Source: Chloroflexota bacterium (GTDB lineage: Bacteria; Chloroflexota; Limnocylindria; Limnocylindrales; CSP1-4). From it: a DNA stretch of 64,000 nt. The notes under the pieces were generated by a model that worked only from the letters and a program-made list of their open reading frames with translations, ran no database searches and was not told the origin of the DNA. Position numbers and translations under genes: made by a program. The DNA lies in the NCBI GenBank assembly GCA_015478725.1, contig JADMIG010000001.1:474748-538747 (forward strand). The letters run 5' to 3'. Numbering within the stretch: the stretch's first letter is position 1; every line of letters starts with the position of its first letter. Of the stretch, positions 16,617 through 26,088 are shown piece after piece.

Positions 16617-16675
16617 GCAATCCTCCGACACGATGCTGCTGTGGTGATGGTTCCTTGTCTTTGTCGAACCGGCGG

Positions 16676-16704
16676 AGGATACCAGCCCCGCACCGATGCG
16701 GCAA
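16676..16704 (-). promoter_or_regulatory. rpsO-pnp promoter (TTGCCG-17-TATCCT)
   Basis: A -35 TTGCCG (16699-16704) and -10 TATCCT (16676-16681) are spaced by 17 nt on the minus strand. The predicted leader before rpsO is about 50 nt. This is the best classical sigma-70-type promoter in the window. Confidence 0.65.
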
Positions 16705-16705
16705 A

Positions 16706-16723
16706 CGCGCCCCGGCCGGCGCG
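16706..16723 (-). terminator. Hairpin with short U-tract after ribF
   Basis: A 6-bp G+C stem with a GGCCGG loop lies about 22 nt after the ribF stop and is followed by TTT on the minus strand. The run of T overlaps the rpsO -35 element, so terminator and next promoter are packed together. Confidence 0.5.
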
Positions 16724-16745
16724 GCGAGCGGGGAGACAGGATCGC

Positions 16746-17507
16746 TCAGGCGAAGACGATCCGCAGTGGTCCATCGAACGACCGGTCGAGCTCGATCCGG
16801 TCGCTGGTCACGAGCGCCAGGGCGCGAACGGACCGCCTCCCGGGAGGCCGCACCACGACACGGTAGTCTCCAGCCGGCGGCAGGGCGACCGGCAGGGCGA
16901 ACGACACGATCGAGCCGTTCGGGGCCGCCGACGCCGCTCCGACCACGGCGACCGGACGTCCGAGGAGGCGTTCCGCCCGGGCGAGATCGCCGGCGGCGAT
17001 CGCGTCGCGCACGTCCGTGCTGCGGACCGCTCCGCCGTCCAGCGTGAACGGCGGCACGACCAGGACCTCGAAGCCGAGCTCGTCGCCGAGGGCGGACACG
17101 GTCGCCGGCGTTCCCCGTCGCTCGTGCCCGAATGCCGCATCCGGCGTCATGAGGAAGCCGGCGATCTCGACCCGGGCGGCGATCCGGCCGATGAAGGTGT
17201 CGTACTCCGTCGTGCGGAGCGCCTGGTCGAAATGCTGGACGACCGTGGTTTCGACAGCCGCCGCCGCGAGCCGCTCGAGACGCTCCGCCGGATCGCAGAG
17301 GAGGGCCGGGGCCTGACCGACGAGGATCTCGTCGGGATGATGGTCGAACGTCACGACCGTCCCGCGCGCGCCGCGATGGCGTGCCTCGCGGACCAGGCGG
17401 CGGAGGAGATAGGCATGGCCGAGATGGAGGCCGTCGAAGACGCCCACGACGACGAAGACCGGTCCCCGCTCGGCGGTCAGCGCATCGACGCCCGCGACGA
17501 CCGCCAT
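16746..17507 (-). CDS. ribF: RibF-like FAD synthetase lacking the kinase domain
   Basis: The N-terminal part is an FMN adenylyltransferase (FAD synthetase) of the RibF family, transferring AMP from ATP to FMN. It shows GVFDGLHLGH (22-31), TFDHHPDE (53-60) and VRSTDVRDAI (161-170) followed by LLGRP. Bacterial RibF normally continues for about 125 residues as riboflavin kinase, with a GFPTANL-type motif. Here only about 70 residues follow and that motif is missing, so kinase activity is doubtful. No other frame restores it. The start is ATG 17507; an ATG at 17537 would overlap truB. In Bacillus the homologue ribC also sits between truB and rpsO. Confidence 0.88.
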   Translation of the reverse strand: MAVVAGVDALTAERGPVFVVVGVFDGLHLGHAYLLRRLVREARHRGARGTVVTFDHHPDEILVGQAPALLCDPAERLERLAAAAVETTVVQHFDQALRTTEYDTFIGRIAARVEIAGFLMTPDAAFGHERRGTPATVSALGDELGFEVLVVPPFTLDGGAVRSTDVRDAIAAGDLARAERLLGRPVAVVGAASAAPNGSIVSFALPVALPPAGDYRVVVRPPGRRSVRALALVTSDRIELDRSFDGPLRIVFA

Positions 17508-17520
17508 CGGAGCGGTCCGT

Positions 17521-18477
17521 TCAGGCGCGCGATCCATCGGCCACCGCATCGATGAGCACCTTCTCCGGAGCGAGACGACCCTCGGTCCAGCGGGCGATCG
17601 CGATGAGTCGATCGTGGTCGTCCACGAGGCGCAGCCGGCCGTCCGGTTCGTCCGGCGCCACGATCGGCTGCGTCGGGCGGATGAACTGGCCCCGCGAGAC
17701 GGCAGCGACCTCGGCGGGACCGAGGACGACCCTTGGGAACCGCTCGAGGCCGGTCGCGGCTGGCAGGAGGAGATCGGCGAGGCGTGACGGCTCGCTCGTC
17801 GCGGCCACCCGGATCTCGTCGATGCCGATCGCATCCTCGAGGCGGAACGGGCCGCTCTCGCGGCGGATCAGGACGCCGAGGTACGCGCCGCTCCCCGTCC
17901 GTTGGCCGAGATCCCGGGCGAGCGCCCGGATGTACGTGCCCGCCGAACACTCGACGTCGAGGACGGCCAGTGGACGGTGGGGGTCGGCGTCGTCCCACGC
18001 CACAAGCTCAAGGCGATGGACCGTCACGTGCCGCGGCCGGAGCTCGGGCGTCAGTCCGGCCCGAGCCAGGGCGTAGGCACGGCGTCCGCCGACGTTGATG
18101 GCGGAGAAGGCCGGCGGGACCTGCTCGAGCTCGCCGCGAAACCCGTCGAGCTCGCGCTCGACGGTCGTGCGATCCGGAGCCGGCCCGGTCGGGGTGAGCT
18201 CACCATCGAGATCATCGGTCGTCGAATGGGCGCCGAAGCAGACCGTCGCCCGATACACCTTGCGGTCGCCAAGGTGATACTCGACGAGGCGGGTCGCCCG
18301 GCCAAGGAAGATCGGGAGGACGCCGCTCGCGAATGGGTCGAGCGTCCCGCCGTGGCCGACGCGCCGGATCCCCGACAGCCGCCGGACGAGCGCGACGACA
18401 TCGTGCGAGGTGGGGCCGGTCGGCTTCGCGACGACGAGGATTCCGGACGCGTCCGCCTCCCGGAGCGCCTCGGTCAC
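17521..18477 (-). CDS. truB: tRNA pseudouridine-55 synthase
   Basis: TruB isomerises U55 to pseudouridine in the T-loop of tRNAs. The 318-aa protein carries GHGGTLDPFASGVL, with catalytic Asp47, and the conserved YRATVCFGAHSTTDDLDG and CSAGTYIRALARDLG segments. A C-terminal PUA-like part follows from about 245. The GTG start overlaps the nrnA stop by 4 nt (GTGA). It belongs to the nusA-infB-rbfA-nrnA-truB-ribF run. Confidence 0.97.
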   Translation of the reverse strand: MTEALREADASGILVVAKPTGPTSHDVVALVRRLSGIRRVGHGGTLDPFASGVLPIFLGRATRLVEYHLGDRKVYRATVCFGAHSTTDDLDGELTPTGPAPDRTTVERELDGFRGELEQVPPAFSAINVGGRRAYALARAGLTPELRPRHVTVHRLELVAWDDADPHRPLAVLDVECSAGTYIRALARDLGQRTGSGAYLGVLIRRESGPFRLEDAIGIDEIRVAATSEPSRLADLLLPAATGLERFPRVVLGPAEVAAVSRGQFIRPTQPIVAPDEPDGRLRLVDDHDRLIAIARWTEGRLAPEKVLIDAVADGSRA

Positions 18478-19505
18478 GTCCGGCGATCCACCCGTGCCGC
18501 CAGCTCGCGCGCCACGACGAGCGCCGCGTCGCGAGCGGCGCCGAGGGGCAACGGGATCGTCGCTCCTGCCGCCCGGGCGTGGCCGCCACCACCGAAGCGA
18601 CCGGTGAGGACGGTCGCATCCACGCCGCCGGGTCGCGTCCGCACACTCAGCCGCGTCGTGTCGCGGTGGTCCTTGAGGAGCATGACCACCTCAGCCCGAT
18701 CCGCCTGGGAGAGCAGGTCGATGAGTCCCTCGGCGTGGGCGGGCACGGCGCCGCTCGCCACGACGTCCGCGTCCGTGAGCGTCGACCACAGGACCCGACC
18801 CTCGTCGACGGTCTCGAGCCGGTCGAGGACGCGGCCGAAGAGGCGGAGCTGCGCGTCCGGCTTCGAGCGGTACAGCCGACGCGAGATCTCGGAGAGCGGC
18901 GCGCCAGCCGCCACGAGGGCGGCCGAGACGGCGAGCGTTCGCGGCGTCGCGTTCGGGTGGGCGAACGTCGCGGTGTCCATGACGATGCCCGCCATGAGCG
19001 CCGTCGCGAGCGCGCCGTCCCCGGTCTCGAACGGCACGCCGAGGCGCGCGGCGAGCAGGCCGACCATCTCGCACGTCGCGGCAGCCGCCGGGTCCACCCA
19101 GTCCGTCGGTCCGGCGGTGTCATTCGAGATGTGGTGGTCGATGACGACCCGCGGCAGGGCCTCGAGGATCGCCCGCTGCCGCCGGCCAACCTCGCCGATC
19201 CGGTCGAGCGATCCGCAGTCCGAGACGACGAGGAGGTCGTACTCGACGCCGGGCTCCGGGTCCGTCCGGAAACCGTCCTTCCCCGGGAGGAAGTCGTAGG
19301 CGGGCGGCGGTGGGTCCGAGCAGACGAGCGTGGTGCGCCCGCCGTGCTCGCCGACGATCAGGCCCACCGCGATCGACGCCCCGAGGGTGTCGGCATCGGG
19401 ATTCTCGTGGCTGACCGCGAGGACGCGCCGCGCGCCGCCGATGGCGTCGATGACGGCAATCGGGACGTCCGTCGCCCACGGTCGGAGGTCGAGCGGTCCG
19501 ATCAT
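18474..19505 (-). CDS. nrnA: DHH-family nanoRNase/pAp phosphatase
   Basis: NrnA-type DHH/DHHA1 phosphoesterase, which degrades 2-5 nt RNA fragments and, in some members, dephosphorylates pAp. The 343-aa protein shows SHENPDADTLG (32-42), SDCG, the DHH motif (122-124) and the C-terminal GGGGHARAAG (304-313). It is a downstream partner to the exonucleases in this window because it finishes off their short products. The start overlaps the rbfA stop by 4 nt (ATGA), and its stop overlaps truB. The rbfA-nrnA-truB order is common outside Firmicutes. Confidence 0.94.
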   Translation of the reverse strand: MIGPLDLRPWATDVPIAVIDAIGGARRVLAVSHENPDADTLGASIAVGLIVGEHGGRTTLVCSDPPPPAYDFLPGKDGFRTDPEPGVEYDLLVVSDCGSLDRIGEVGRRQRAILEALPRVVIDHHISNDTAGPTDWVDPAAAATCEMVGLLAARLGVPFETGDGALATALMAGIVMDTATFAHPNATPRTLAVSAALVAAGAPLSEISRRLYRSKPDAQLRLFGRVLDRLETVDEGRVLWSTLTDADVVASGAVPAHAEGLIDLLSQADRAEVVMLLKDHRDTTRLSVRTRPGGVDATVLTGRFGGGGHARAAGATIPLPLGAARDAALVVARELAARVDRRT

Positions 19506-20035
19506 CGGGCTCGGCCGCGACGGCGCGTCCGGGCGGCCGGCCGGCGCAGCGCGGCGAACTCGGCCGCCGCGGCACCGAAGCCGTCCGGGCGCGACGGCGG
19601 GTCCACTGCAGCATCCGCGGCCGCATCAGCCGGGACGATCGGCGCTCTCGTCGGGGTCGGCAGGGACTCGCCGGCCGGCTCGTCCGGTGTCGCGCCGCCG
19701 GTTTCTATCGCGTCGATGAGCCGGAGGACGCGGGTGCCCCGTTCGATGGAGTCGTCGAGGCGGACGTGGAGGTCCGGGATCCGCCGGAGCCGCAGGCGGG
19801 TCCCGAGCTCGCGACGGATGAAGACCATCGCATGCTCGAGCGCGCGAATCGTCTCGGTCCGTTCGGCCGAGCCGCCGATGACGCTGACCCAGACCTTCGC
19901 GTGGCGGAGATCGGGGGTCGTCTCGACACTGGTCACCGTCGCGAAGCCGATCCGCGGATCGGCGACCTCGCGTTCGAGCATCGCGCCGATCTCCTGGCGG
20001 AGGAGCTCGTCGATCCGTTCGGTGCGCTGCGTCAT
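19502..20035 (-). CDS. rbfA: Ribosome-binding factor A with C-terminal extension
   Basis: RbfA binds the 30S subunit late in assembly and helps mature the 16S 5' end. Residues 1-115 form the KH-type core, starting MTQRTERIDELLRQEI and including DPRIGFATVTSVE. About 60 further residues are Ala/Pro/Arg-rich and appear unstructured, which makes the protein longer (177 aa) than the usual 120. The start is ATG 20035, 28 nt after the infB stop. The Shine-Dalgarno is weak. Confidence 0.93.
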   Translation of the reverse strand: MTQRTERIDELLRQEIGAMLEREVADPRIGFATVTSVETTPDLRHAKVWVSVIGGSAERTETIRALEHAMVFIRRELGTRLRLRRIPDLHVRLDDSIERGTRVLRLIDAIETGGATPDEPAGESLPTPTRAPIVPADAAADAAVDPPSRPDGFGAAAAEFAALRRPAARTRRRGRAR

Positions 20036-20063
20036 CGCGGTGCCCGGCGGCCGATCCGACCGC

Positions 20064-21974
20064 TCAGGCGGACGCGGCGCGGCTGATCGTCTGGCTCGAG
20101 AAGCACTCGATGACGTCGCCCTCCGCGATATCGTGGAACCCGGCGAGCCCGATTCCGCACTCGAAGCCGGTGGCCACCTCGCGGACGTCGTCGCGGAAGC
20201 GGCGGAGCGACTCGATCCGGTCGGTCGCGATGATCTTGCCACCGCGCCAGACCCGGGCCCCGCCGCGGACCATCCGGCCATCCGTGACGTACGAACCGGC
20301 GATCACCGTGTTCTTGCCGACCCGGATGACCTGGCGGACCTCTGCCCGGCCTTCGACCGCCTCGACGATTTCCGGCTCGAGGAGGCCCTTGAGGGCCGCG
20401 TCGATGTCGTCCGTCAACTTGTAGATGATGTCGTAGATCCGGACGTCGACGCCCTCGGCCTCGGCAGCCCGGCGAGCCGTCTCGGTGATCTTCGTGCTGA
20501 AGCCCACGACGATCGCATCGGATGCCGCGGCGAGCATGATGTCATTGTCCGTGATGTCGCCGGCGGCCTCGTGAAGGACGTTGATGCGGACCTCGTCGGA
20601 GCTGATCTGTTCGAGGGCGTGGGTGATCGCCCCGAGCGACCCCGAGACGTCCGTCTTGAGGATGATCCGGAGCTCCTTCGCCTGGCCGGTCTGGATCTGG
20701 CGGTAGAGGTCCTCGAGCGTAGCTCGCCCGCTCCCCTCCCCCGCACGTGCGGCGGTCGCGGCGCGACGCGTCTCGACGAGCGTCCGCGCCTCCTTCTCAT
20801 CGGCGACGACCCGCAGGATGTCGCCGGCGGCCGGCACGGAGGAGAGTCCGAGGACGACGACCGCGCTCGACGGGCCGGTCTTCGCCACTCGCTTGCCGGC
20901 ACTGTTCTCGAGCGCCCGGACCTTGCCGAACGTCTCCCCGACGACGATGACGTCGCCCACCCGGAGGGTCCCTGTCTGGACGATCGCGGTCGCCACCGGA
21001 CCGCGACCCTTGTCGAGCTCCGCCTCGACGATCGTGCCGACGGCCGGGCGCTTCGGGTTGGCCGTGAGCTCCTGGAGATCGGCGACGAGGAGGATCATGT
21101 CGAACAGCTCGGTGAGCCCGAGTCGCGCCTTGGCCGAGACCGCCACGAGGGGCGTGTCGCCGCCGTATTCCTCGACGATGACGTTCGCCTCGGACAGCTC
21201 GGTCTTCACGCGCTCCGGGTTGGCGTCCGGCTTGTCGATCTTGTTGAGGGCGATGATGATCGGCACCTTCGCCGCCCGGGCGTGGTGGATCGCCTCGAGG
21301 GTCTGCGGCATGACGCCGTCATCCGCGGCGACGACCACGACGGCGATGTCCGTGACCCGCGCGCCGCGCGCCCGCATCGCGGTGAACGCCTCATGGCCGG
21401 GCGTGTCGAGGAAGACGACCCGCCGGCCGTCCTTGTCGACCTCGCTCGCCCCGATGTGCTGGGTGATGCCGCCGCGCTCACCGGCGGCCACCTCGGTGGT
21501 CCGGATCGCGTCGAGCAGGCTCGTCTTGCCGTGGTCGACATGGCCCATGACCGTGACGATGGGCGCCCGCGGCACGAGGAGCGACGGATCGTCCGCCTCG
21601 AAGAGGACCTCCTTGGTCGCTTCGGCCGTGGGCTCTTCCGCCGTCCCGTCGGCGTTGACAGCCCCGCCGTTGGCGGTGGAGGTCTCGGCGACATCGAAGC
21701 CGAGCTCGCCTGCCACGAGCGACGCGGTGTCGCGATCGATGAGCTGATTGATCGTCGCGAAGATGCCGCTCTTGATGAGCTCACGGATGACGTCCGCCGG
21801 GTTCACGGACAGCAGCTCCGCGAGCTCCTTCACCGTGATCGTCGACGGCAGCTCGATCGCGCCACGCTCGCGCGGATCCGCCACCTGGACGACCGCCGCG
21901 ACGAACGCTCCGTCGCGACGCGGCGGTTTGCGGGGGCCTCGACGGCCGCGGGTGCCGCTCCTACTCCTGGCCAT
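20064..21974 (-). CDS. infB: Translation initiation factor IF-2
   Basis: GTPase that places initiator fMet-tRNA on the 30S subunit and promotes subunit joining. The 636-aa protein has a short basic N-terminus, the IF2_N segment (about 45-95), the G domain with GHVDHGKT (144-151), DTPGHEAF and NKID, and then domains II, III and C2. The N-terminal region is short compared with many IF-2 proteins. The ATG has GAGGAGG at good spacing and overlaps the end of ylxR by 14 nt. Confidence 0.98.
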   Translation of the reverse strand: MARSRSGTRGRRGPRKPPRRDGAFVAAVVQVADPRERGAIELPSTITVKELAELLSVNPADVIRELIKSGIFATINQLIDRDTASLVAGELGFDVAETSTANGGAVNADGTAEEPTAEATKEVLFEADDPSLLVPRAPIVTVMGHVDHGKTSLLDAIRTTEVAAGERGGITQHIGASEVDKDGRRVVFLDTPGHEAFTAMRARGARVTDIAVVVVAADDGVMPQTLEAIHHARAAKVPIIIALNKIDKPDANPERVKTELSEANVIVEEYGGDTPLVAVSAKARLGLTELFDMILLVADLQELTANPKRPAVGTIVEAELDKGRGPVATAIVQTGTLRVGDVIVVGETFGKVRALENSAGKRVAKTGPSSAVVVLGLSSVPAAGDILRVVADEKEARTLVETRRAATAARAGEGSGRATLEDLYRQIQTGQAKELRIILKTDVSGSLGAITHALEQISSDEVRINVLHEAAGDITDNDIMLAAASDAIVVGFSTKITETARRAAEAEGVDVRIYDIIYKLTDDIDAALKGLLEPEIVEAVEGRAEVRQVIRVGKNTVIAGSYVTDGRMVRGGARVWRGGKIIATDRIESLRRFRDDVREVATGFECGIGLAGFHDIAEGDVIECFSSQTISRAASA

Positions 21975-22341
21975 GGGTCCCTCCTCGGGTTTCGATCATC
22001 TGGTCATGAGCCGGCGGGTCGCCGGCGAGATACGCGCGCACGTCGTCCGACAGCGAGATCTCGAGGGCGCGTCCGAGTCCACCCTTCTCGAGGGCGGTCG
22101 CTCGACAGGCGCCGTCCACGCACAGGTACGCGCCTCGGCCGGAGCGCCGGCCCGACGGGTCGACGGCCATGGCGCCGTCCGCTGTCCGGACGATCCGCAC
22201 GAGGTCGCGCTTGTCGCGAGCCGTCCGACAGGCGACACAGGTCCGGGTCGGGGCCGGCCGTGAGCGACGGGCCGCGACGCCATGCGTCGTGCCGACGGCG
22301 CCTACGACGCCACCTCCCCGCCCGCGGTCGATGCCGGCGAT
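21961..22341 (-). CDS. ylxR: YlxR-family RNA-binding protein, start unresolved
   Basis: Small YlxR/DUF448 protein, always found between nusA and infB. Homologues bind RNA or influence transcription and the nucleoid. The conserved core TCVACR, then VRIVRTADG and DPSGRRSGRGAYLC, is plain. No ATG, GTG, TTG or CTG occurs in frame between the core and well inside nusA. The nearest non-standard options are ATC codons at 22341 and 22332, and the coordinate given uses the first. The only nearby ATG (22283) is in another frame. Either a non-AUG start or a sequencing indel is possible. It overlaps the nusA 3' end and infB. Confidence 0.75.
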   Translation of the reverse strand: MAGIDRGRGGGVVGAVGTTHGVAARRSRPAPTRTCVACRTARDKRDLVRIVRTADGAMAVDPSGRRSGRGAYLCVDGACRATALEKGGLGRALEISLSDDVRAYLAGDPPAHDQMIETRGGTHGQE

Positions 22342-23546
22342 CGCTTCGCCCTCGCCGGCCGCGTCGTCGGGGGATCGGCCGGCAGCGCGTCCGCAACCGC
22401 GGCGGCCGGGGCCTCGCCAGCGGCCGGGGCCTCGCCAGCAACCGCGGCGGCCGGGGCCTCGCCAGCGGCCGGGGCGTCGGTGACCTTCGCCTCCGCTGCG
22501 GCCTTCGCCTCGGCGACGGAGACGTCGCTCCGGATGTCGATCCGCCAGCCGCTGAGCTTGGCCGCGAGCCGGGCGTTCTGGCCCTCGCGCCCGATGGCCA
22601 GCGAGAGCATGCGCTCCGGGACGGTCACGCTTGCGATCCGCCGCTCCTCGTCGATATCGACCCCGAGGACCTGGGCAGGCGAAAGCGCGTTCGCGACGAA
22701 GACGGCAGGGTCGTCGTTCCACGGGATGACGTCGATCTTCTCGCCACCGAGCTCGGCGACGACGGACTGGACCCGGGCGCCGCGCTGGCCCACGGTCGCG
22801 CCCACCGGATCGAGGCCGTCCTGCCGGCTCGCGACGGCGACCTTGCTGCGGCTGCCCGCCTCGCGGGCGATCGCCTTGATCTCCACCGTCCCGGCGTGGA
22901 TCTCCGGCACCTCGAGCTCGAACAGCCGGCGGAGGAAGCCCTTGTGGGTCCGACTGACGAAGATCTGCGGGCCCCGCGTCGAGCGCCGGACCTCGAGCAC
23001 GAAGGCCTTGACGTTCTGGCCGATGCGGTAGTGCTCGACGGTCGACTGCTCGGTGGTCGCAAGGATGGCCTCCACGCCCTTGCCGACGTCGAGGATGATC
23101 GCCCGAGGCTCGACGCGGTTCACCGTCCCGGTGATCATCTCGCCCTCGCGACTCGCGAACTGATCGAAGACGACGTCCCGTTCCGCTTCCCGGAGCCGCT
23201 GCAGGACGACCTGCTTCGCGGTCTGGGCATGGATCCGGCCGAAGTGCTGCGGATCGAGCTCCTCGGTCTGGACGAGGTCCCCGAGCTGGGCGGCCGGGTC
23301 GTGGTGGCGGGCCTCGTCAAGGGTGAACTCCGTCGCCGGGTCTTCCACATCTGCCACGACGGTGCGGGCGCGAAAGGCATGGATGCGGCCGGTCTCGCCG
23401 TCGATCCGGACCTGGATGTCCTCGTCGCCTTCCGTGCGCCGCCAGGCGGCCTGGATGGCGTCCTCGATCGTGTGGATGAGCTGTTCGCGCGGGACCTGCT
23501 TCTCGGCGTTGAGCTGGAGAAGGGCACCCACGAATTCTCGACTCAT
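22302..23546 (-). CDS. nusA: Transcription termination/antitermination factor NusA
   Basis: NusA binds RNA polymerase and nascent RNA to control pausing, termination and rRNA antitermination. The 414-aa protein has the N-terminal polymerase-binding domain (1-130), S1 (about 135-205), and KH1 and KH2 (about 230-345). A low-complexity Ala/Glu/Pro tail (352-414) contains a 15-residue tandem repeat. The ATG has GGAGGAG at ideal spacing. rimP, which usually precedes nusA, is missing; instead a 143-nt spacer with a terminator-like hairpin lies between ispG and nusA. Confidence 0.98.
   Translation of the reverse strand: MSREFVGALLQLNAEKQVPREQLIHTIEDAIQAAWRRTEGDEDIQVRIDGETGRIHAFRARTVVADVEDPATEFTLDEARHHDPAAQLGDLVQTEELDPQHFGRIHAQTAKQVVLQRLREAERDVVFDQFASREGEMITGTVNRVEPRAIILDVGKGVEAILATTEQSTVEHYRIGQNVKAFVLEVRRSTRGPQIFVSRTHKGFLRRLFELEVPEIHAGTVEIKAIAREAGSRSKVAVASRQDGLDPVGATVGQRGARVQSVVAELGGEKIDVIPWNDDPAVFVANALSPAQVLGVDIDEERRIASVTVPERMLSLAIGREGQNARLAAKLSGWRIDIRSDVSVAEAKAAAEAKVTDAPAAGEAPAAAVAGEAPAAGEAPAAAVADALPADPPTTRPARAKRSPASTAGGEVAS
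22393..22476. repeat. 45-nt tandem repeat in nusA 3' end
   Basis: A 45-nt unit (22393-22437) is followed by a second, almost complete copy (22438-22476). The unit encodes an AGEAPAAxxA-type peptide and itself contains a shorter internal repeat. It builds the disordered NusA tail. Confidence 0.85.
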
Positions 23547-23590
23547 GTTGCTCCTCCCAGTCGTCGGTACGGTCCACGCCGGCCGCTCAT

Positions 23591-23615
23591 AAAGAAACGT
23601 GGGGGTCACCCACGT
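23591..23615 (-). terminator. Rho-independent terminator upstream of nusA
   Basis: A 7-bp stem (ACGTGGG/CCCACGT) with a 5-nt loop is followed on the minus strand by TTTCTTT. This is the clearest intrinsic terminator in the window. It lies 75 nt after the ispG stop and 45 nt before nusA, so it may end the upstream operon or act as an attenuator for nusA. Confidence 0.7.
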
Positions 23616-23642
23616 CGCAAGGCGGCCATTCGGTTCCGCGGC

Positions 23643-23648
23643 AGTATA
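23643..23648 (-). promoter_or_regulatory. Candidate -10 (TATACT) upstream of the nusA terminator
   Basis: TATACT lies between the ispG stop and the intrinsic terminator. A transcript from here would run through the hairpin before nusA. No -35 match was seen at 16-18 nt. Confidence 0.4.
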
Positions 23649-23689
23649 CACCGGCGACTCCGGCCGACCCCCTCGTCCTCCGGCAGGAT

Positions 23690-24958
23690 TCAGGCCCCGG
23701 CGAGCGGTGCGGCCGTGCTCACGGACGGGAAGCGCCGCTCGACATACGACTCGAGCAGCTCGGTGAACTCGCCCACGATCCGGTCGCCGCGCAGCGTCCG
23801 GTCGAGCTTTCCGTCGACGAAGACCGGCGCCACCGGCTCCTCGAACGTCCCCGGCAGGCTGATCCCGATGTCGGCGTGCTTGCTCTCCCCGGGTCCATTG
23901 ACGACGCAGCCCATGACGGCGACCCGCAGGTCCTCGACGCCCGGATGCGACAGGCGCCAGGTGGGCATCCGGTCGCGGAGATAGACCTGGATGTCGCGCG
24001 CCATCTCCTGGAAGAACGTCGAGGTCGTTCGACCGCAGCCCGGACACGCGCTCACCTGTGGCAGGAACGAACGGATGCCGAGCGACTGGAGGACCTGCTG
24101 GGCGATCTCCACCTCGCGCTCGCGCGGCGCACCGGGCTCGGGCGTGAGGGAGACGCGGATCGTGTCGCCGATCCCCTCGTCGAGGAGGATCGCGAGGCCG
24201 GCGGTGGACGAGACGATCCCCTTGTCGCCCATGCCCGCCTCCGTGAGGCCGAGGTGGAGCGGCAGGTCCGTGCGGGCCGCGAGGCGGCGGTAGACATCGA
24301 CGAGGTCGCGGACGCCGGACACCTTCGCCGAGAGGATCATCCGGTCATGGTGGAGGCCCACCGACTCGGCGAGCTCGGCCGAACGGATCGCCGATTCGAC
24401 CATCGCCCGGATCATCACCTCCCGGGCGTCGGCGGGCTCCGACGATCGGGCGTTCTCGTTCATGAGCTCGGTGAGGAGTGCCTGGTCGAGCGAACCCCAG
24501 TTCACGCCGATGCGGACCGGCCGGTCGTTGTCGATGGCGATGCGGACGATCGTCGCGAAGTTCTCGTCGTGCCGCTTCGCGCCGACGTTGCCGGGGTTGA
24601 TGCGGTACTTCGCCAGGAGGGCCGCGGTCGCCGGATGGCGGGCGAGCAGGAGGTGGCCGTTGTAGTGGAAATCGCCGATGACCGGGACGTCCACCCCGAG
24701 GCCGCGGACCCTGGCGATCATCTCCGGCACGGCGGCAGCTGCGGCCTCCGTGTTCACCGTCACCCGCACGAGCTGCGAGCCCGCGTGCGCGAGCCGGGCG
24801 ACCTGGATCGCGGTCGCGTCGGCGTCCGCGGTGTCCGTGTTCGTCATCGACTGGACGACGACCGGATGGGCGCTCCCGACGAGGACGCCGCCGACGTCGA
24901 CGCTGACGCTGGGACGACGCCGCGGGCGGAGCGAGCTCGGGTCGACTGCGCCGCTCAT
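23690..24958 (-). CDS. ispG: 4-hydroxy-3-methylbut-2-enyl-diphosphate synthase
   Basis: IspG (GcpE) converts MEcPP to HMBPP in the penultimate step of the MEP isoprenoid pathway, using a 4Fe-4S cluster. The cluster cysteines are Cys305 and Cys308 in CPGCGRTT and Cys351 in GCVVNGPGE. The TIM-barrel part ([16 protein letters not shown]) precedes them. At 422 aa it is a compact form without the plant insertion. The ATG overlaps the rseP stop by 4 nt, and dxr lies two genes upstream in the same pathway. Confidence 0.97.
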   Translation of the reverse strand: MSGAVDPSSLRPRRRPSVSVDVGGVLVGSAHPVVVQSMTNTDTADADATAIQVARLAHAGSQLVRVTVNTEAAAAAVPEMIARVRGLGVDVPVIGDFHYNGHLLLARHPATAALLAKYRINPGNVGAKRHDENFATIVRIAIDNDRPVRIGVNWGSLDQALLTELMNENARSSEPADAREVMIRAMVESAIRSAELAESVGLHHDRMILSAKVSGVRDLVDVYRRLAARTDLPLHLGLTEAGMGDKGIVSSTAGLAILLDEGIGDTIRVSLTPEPGAPREREVEIAQQVLQSLGIRSFLPQVSACPGCGRTTSTFFQEMARDIQVYLRDRMPTWRLSHPGVEDLRVAVMGCVVNGPGESKHADIGISLPGTFEEPVAPVFVDGKLDRTLRGDRIVGEFTELLESYVERRFPSVSTAAPLAGA

Positions 24959-26088
24959 CCCCCGCCGCCGATCTGGCGGGCGATGTCGAAGAACGTGATC
25001 CAGGCGAGGAAGGCCATGAGGACACCGAAGCCGACGAGATACGTCAACCGTTCGATCTGCAGCGACAGCCGCTTCCCGACGATCGCCTTGAGGGCGAGGA
25101 CGAGCATCCGTCCGCCGTCGAGCGGCGGCAGCGGAAGGATGTTCACGAGGGCGAGATTCGCCGACAGCAGTCCGGCCAGGTAGAGCGTCGCGATGGGACC
25201 CTGCTGCCAGAAGACGTCGCCGACACCGACCGCGATGCCGACCGGGCCCTGAACGGGCGGCGCTTGCGTCGGGCGGTTGACGATCGCGTCTCCGAGCTGA
25301 CCGAGCCCCGAGGCGATGAGGCCGAACGCTTCACCGGTTCGGGCAAGGCCGAAGGCGAGGGCGTCGGCCGGTGAGCGGGTGAACGGCGTCGCGAGAGCCG
25401 TGAACGTGGCTCCCGAGATGCCGAGCGGTCCGTGCGTGGCATCGAGGGCGGCGGGCGAGCGGAGCTTGACCACGATCGTGTCGGTCGTGCCGCTCGGATG
25501 GAGCACGCCGAGCGTCACGGTGTGCCCGGCCCGCGATCGGAGAAGATCGATCATCCGGCCACCGCCGTCGAAGTCGTGGAACGACTGACCGTCCACGCTG
25601 ACGACCCGGTCGCCCGCCGCCGGATCGGACGACGCCCCGGTGCCCTGGAGGCCGGCGAGGGCCGCTGGCGATCCGGTCTGCACGACGCGGAAGCCGAGCG
25701 CCCCGGTCTGCCCGGGCAGCCAGCCGATGGTGGTGAAGATCGCAACCGCGAGCAGCACGTTCATCGCCACGCCCGCGACGAGGATGACGAGCTTGAGCGG
25801 GAGTCCGGCTCGCGAGAAGGAATGTGGATCGTCCGATCCGCCCTCCTCTCCTTCGAGCTTGACGAAGCCACCGAGCGGCAGCCAGTTGAGCGTGTAGAGC
25901 GTCTCGCCATGTGAGCGCAGGACGCGGGCGCGCGGCGGGAACCCGATCCCGAACTCGAGGACGCGGACTCGCGCGATCCGGGCCATGGCGAAATGGCCAA
26001 GCTCGTGGACGATCACGAGGACGCCGAGGATGAGGACGAAGACGACGAGGGTGATCGCGCTCTGCGCAAGGTCCGTGAGAACGGTCAC
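24955..26088 (-). CDS. rseP: RseP-type site-2 zinc metalloprotease
   Basis: Intramembrane protease that cuts transmembrane substrates such as anti-sigma factors or signal-peptide remnants. Residues 10-35 form the first helix with HELGH (28-32) as zinc ligands. A PDZ-like domain (about 130-200) and the third ligand motif [14 protein letters not shown] (about 313-326) follow, then a last membrane helix. The GTG start overlaps the dxr stop (GTGA). The cdsA-dxr-rseP order is widespread. Its substrate here is unknown. Confidence 0.95.
   Translation of the reverse strand: MTVLTDLAQSAITLVVFVLILGVLVIVHELGHFAMARIARVRVLEFGIGFPPRARVLRSHGETLYTLNWLPLGGFVKLEGEEGGSDDPHSFSRAGLPLKLVILVAGVAMNVLLAVAIFTTIGWLPGQTGALGFRVVQTGSPAALAGLQGTGASSDPAAGDRVVSVDGQSFHDFDGGGRMIDLLRSRAGHTVTLGVLHPSGTTDTIVVKLRSPAALDATHGPLGISGATFTALATPFTRSPADALAFGLARTGEAFGLIASGLGQLGDAIVNRPTQAPPVQGPVGIAVGVGDVFWQQGPIATLYLAGLLSANLALVNILPLPPLDGGRMLVLALKAIVGKRLSLQIERLTYLVGFGVLMAFLAWITFFDIARQIGGGG

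Noticed and set aside
16431-17555. Frameshifted riboflavin-kinase domain in another frame near ribF
   Set aside because: No frame downstream or opposite encodes a GFPTAN-like motif; the domain is simply missing.
18333-23984. 1883-codon open frame on the plus strand
   Set aside because: It lies opposite truB to nusA, all of which have strong family motifs. The frame is open because of high third-position GC in the real genes, and its translation is Arg/Gly-rich without domains.
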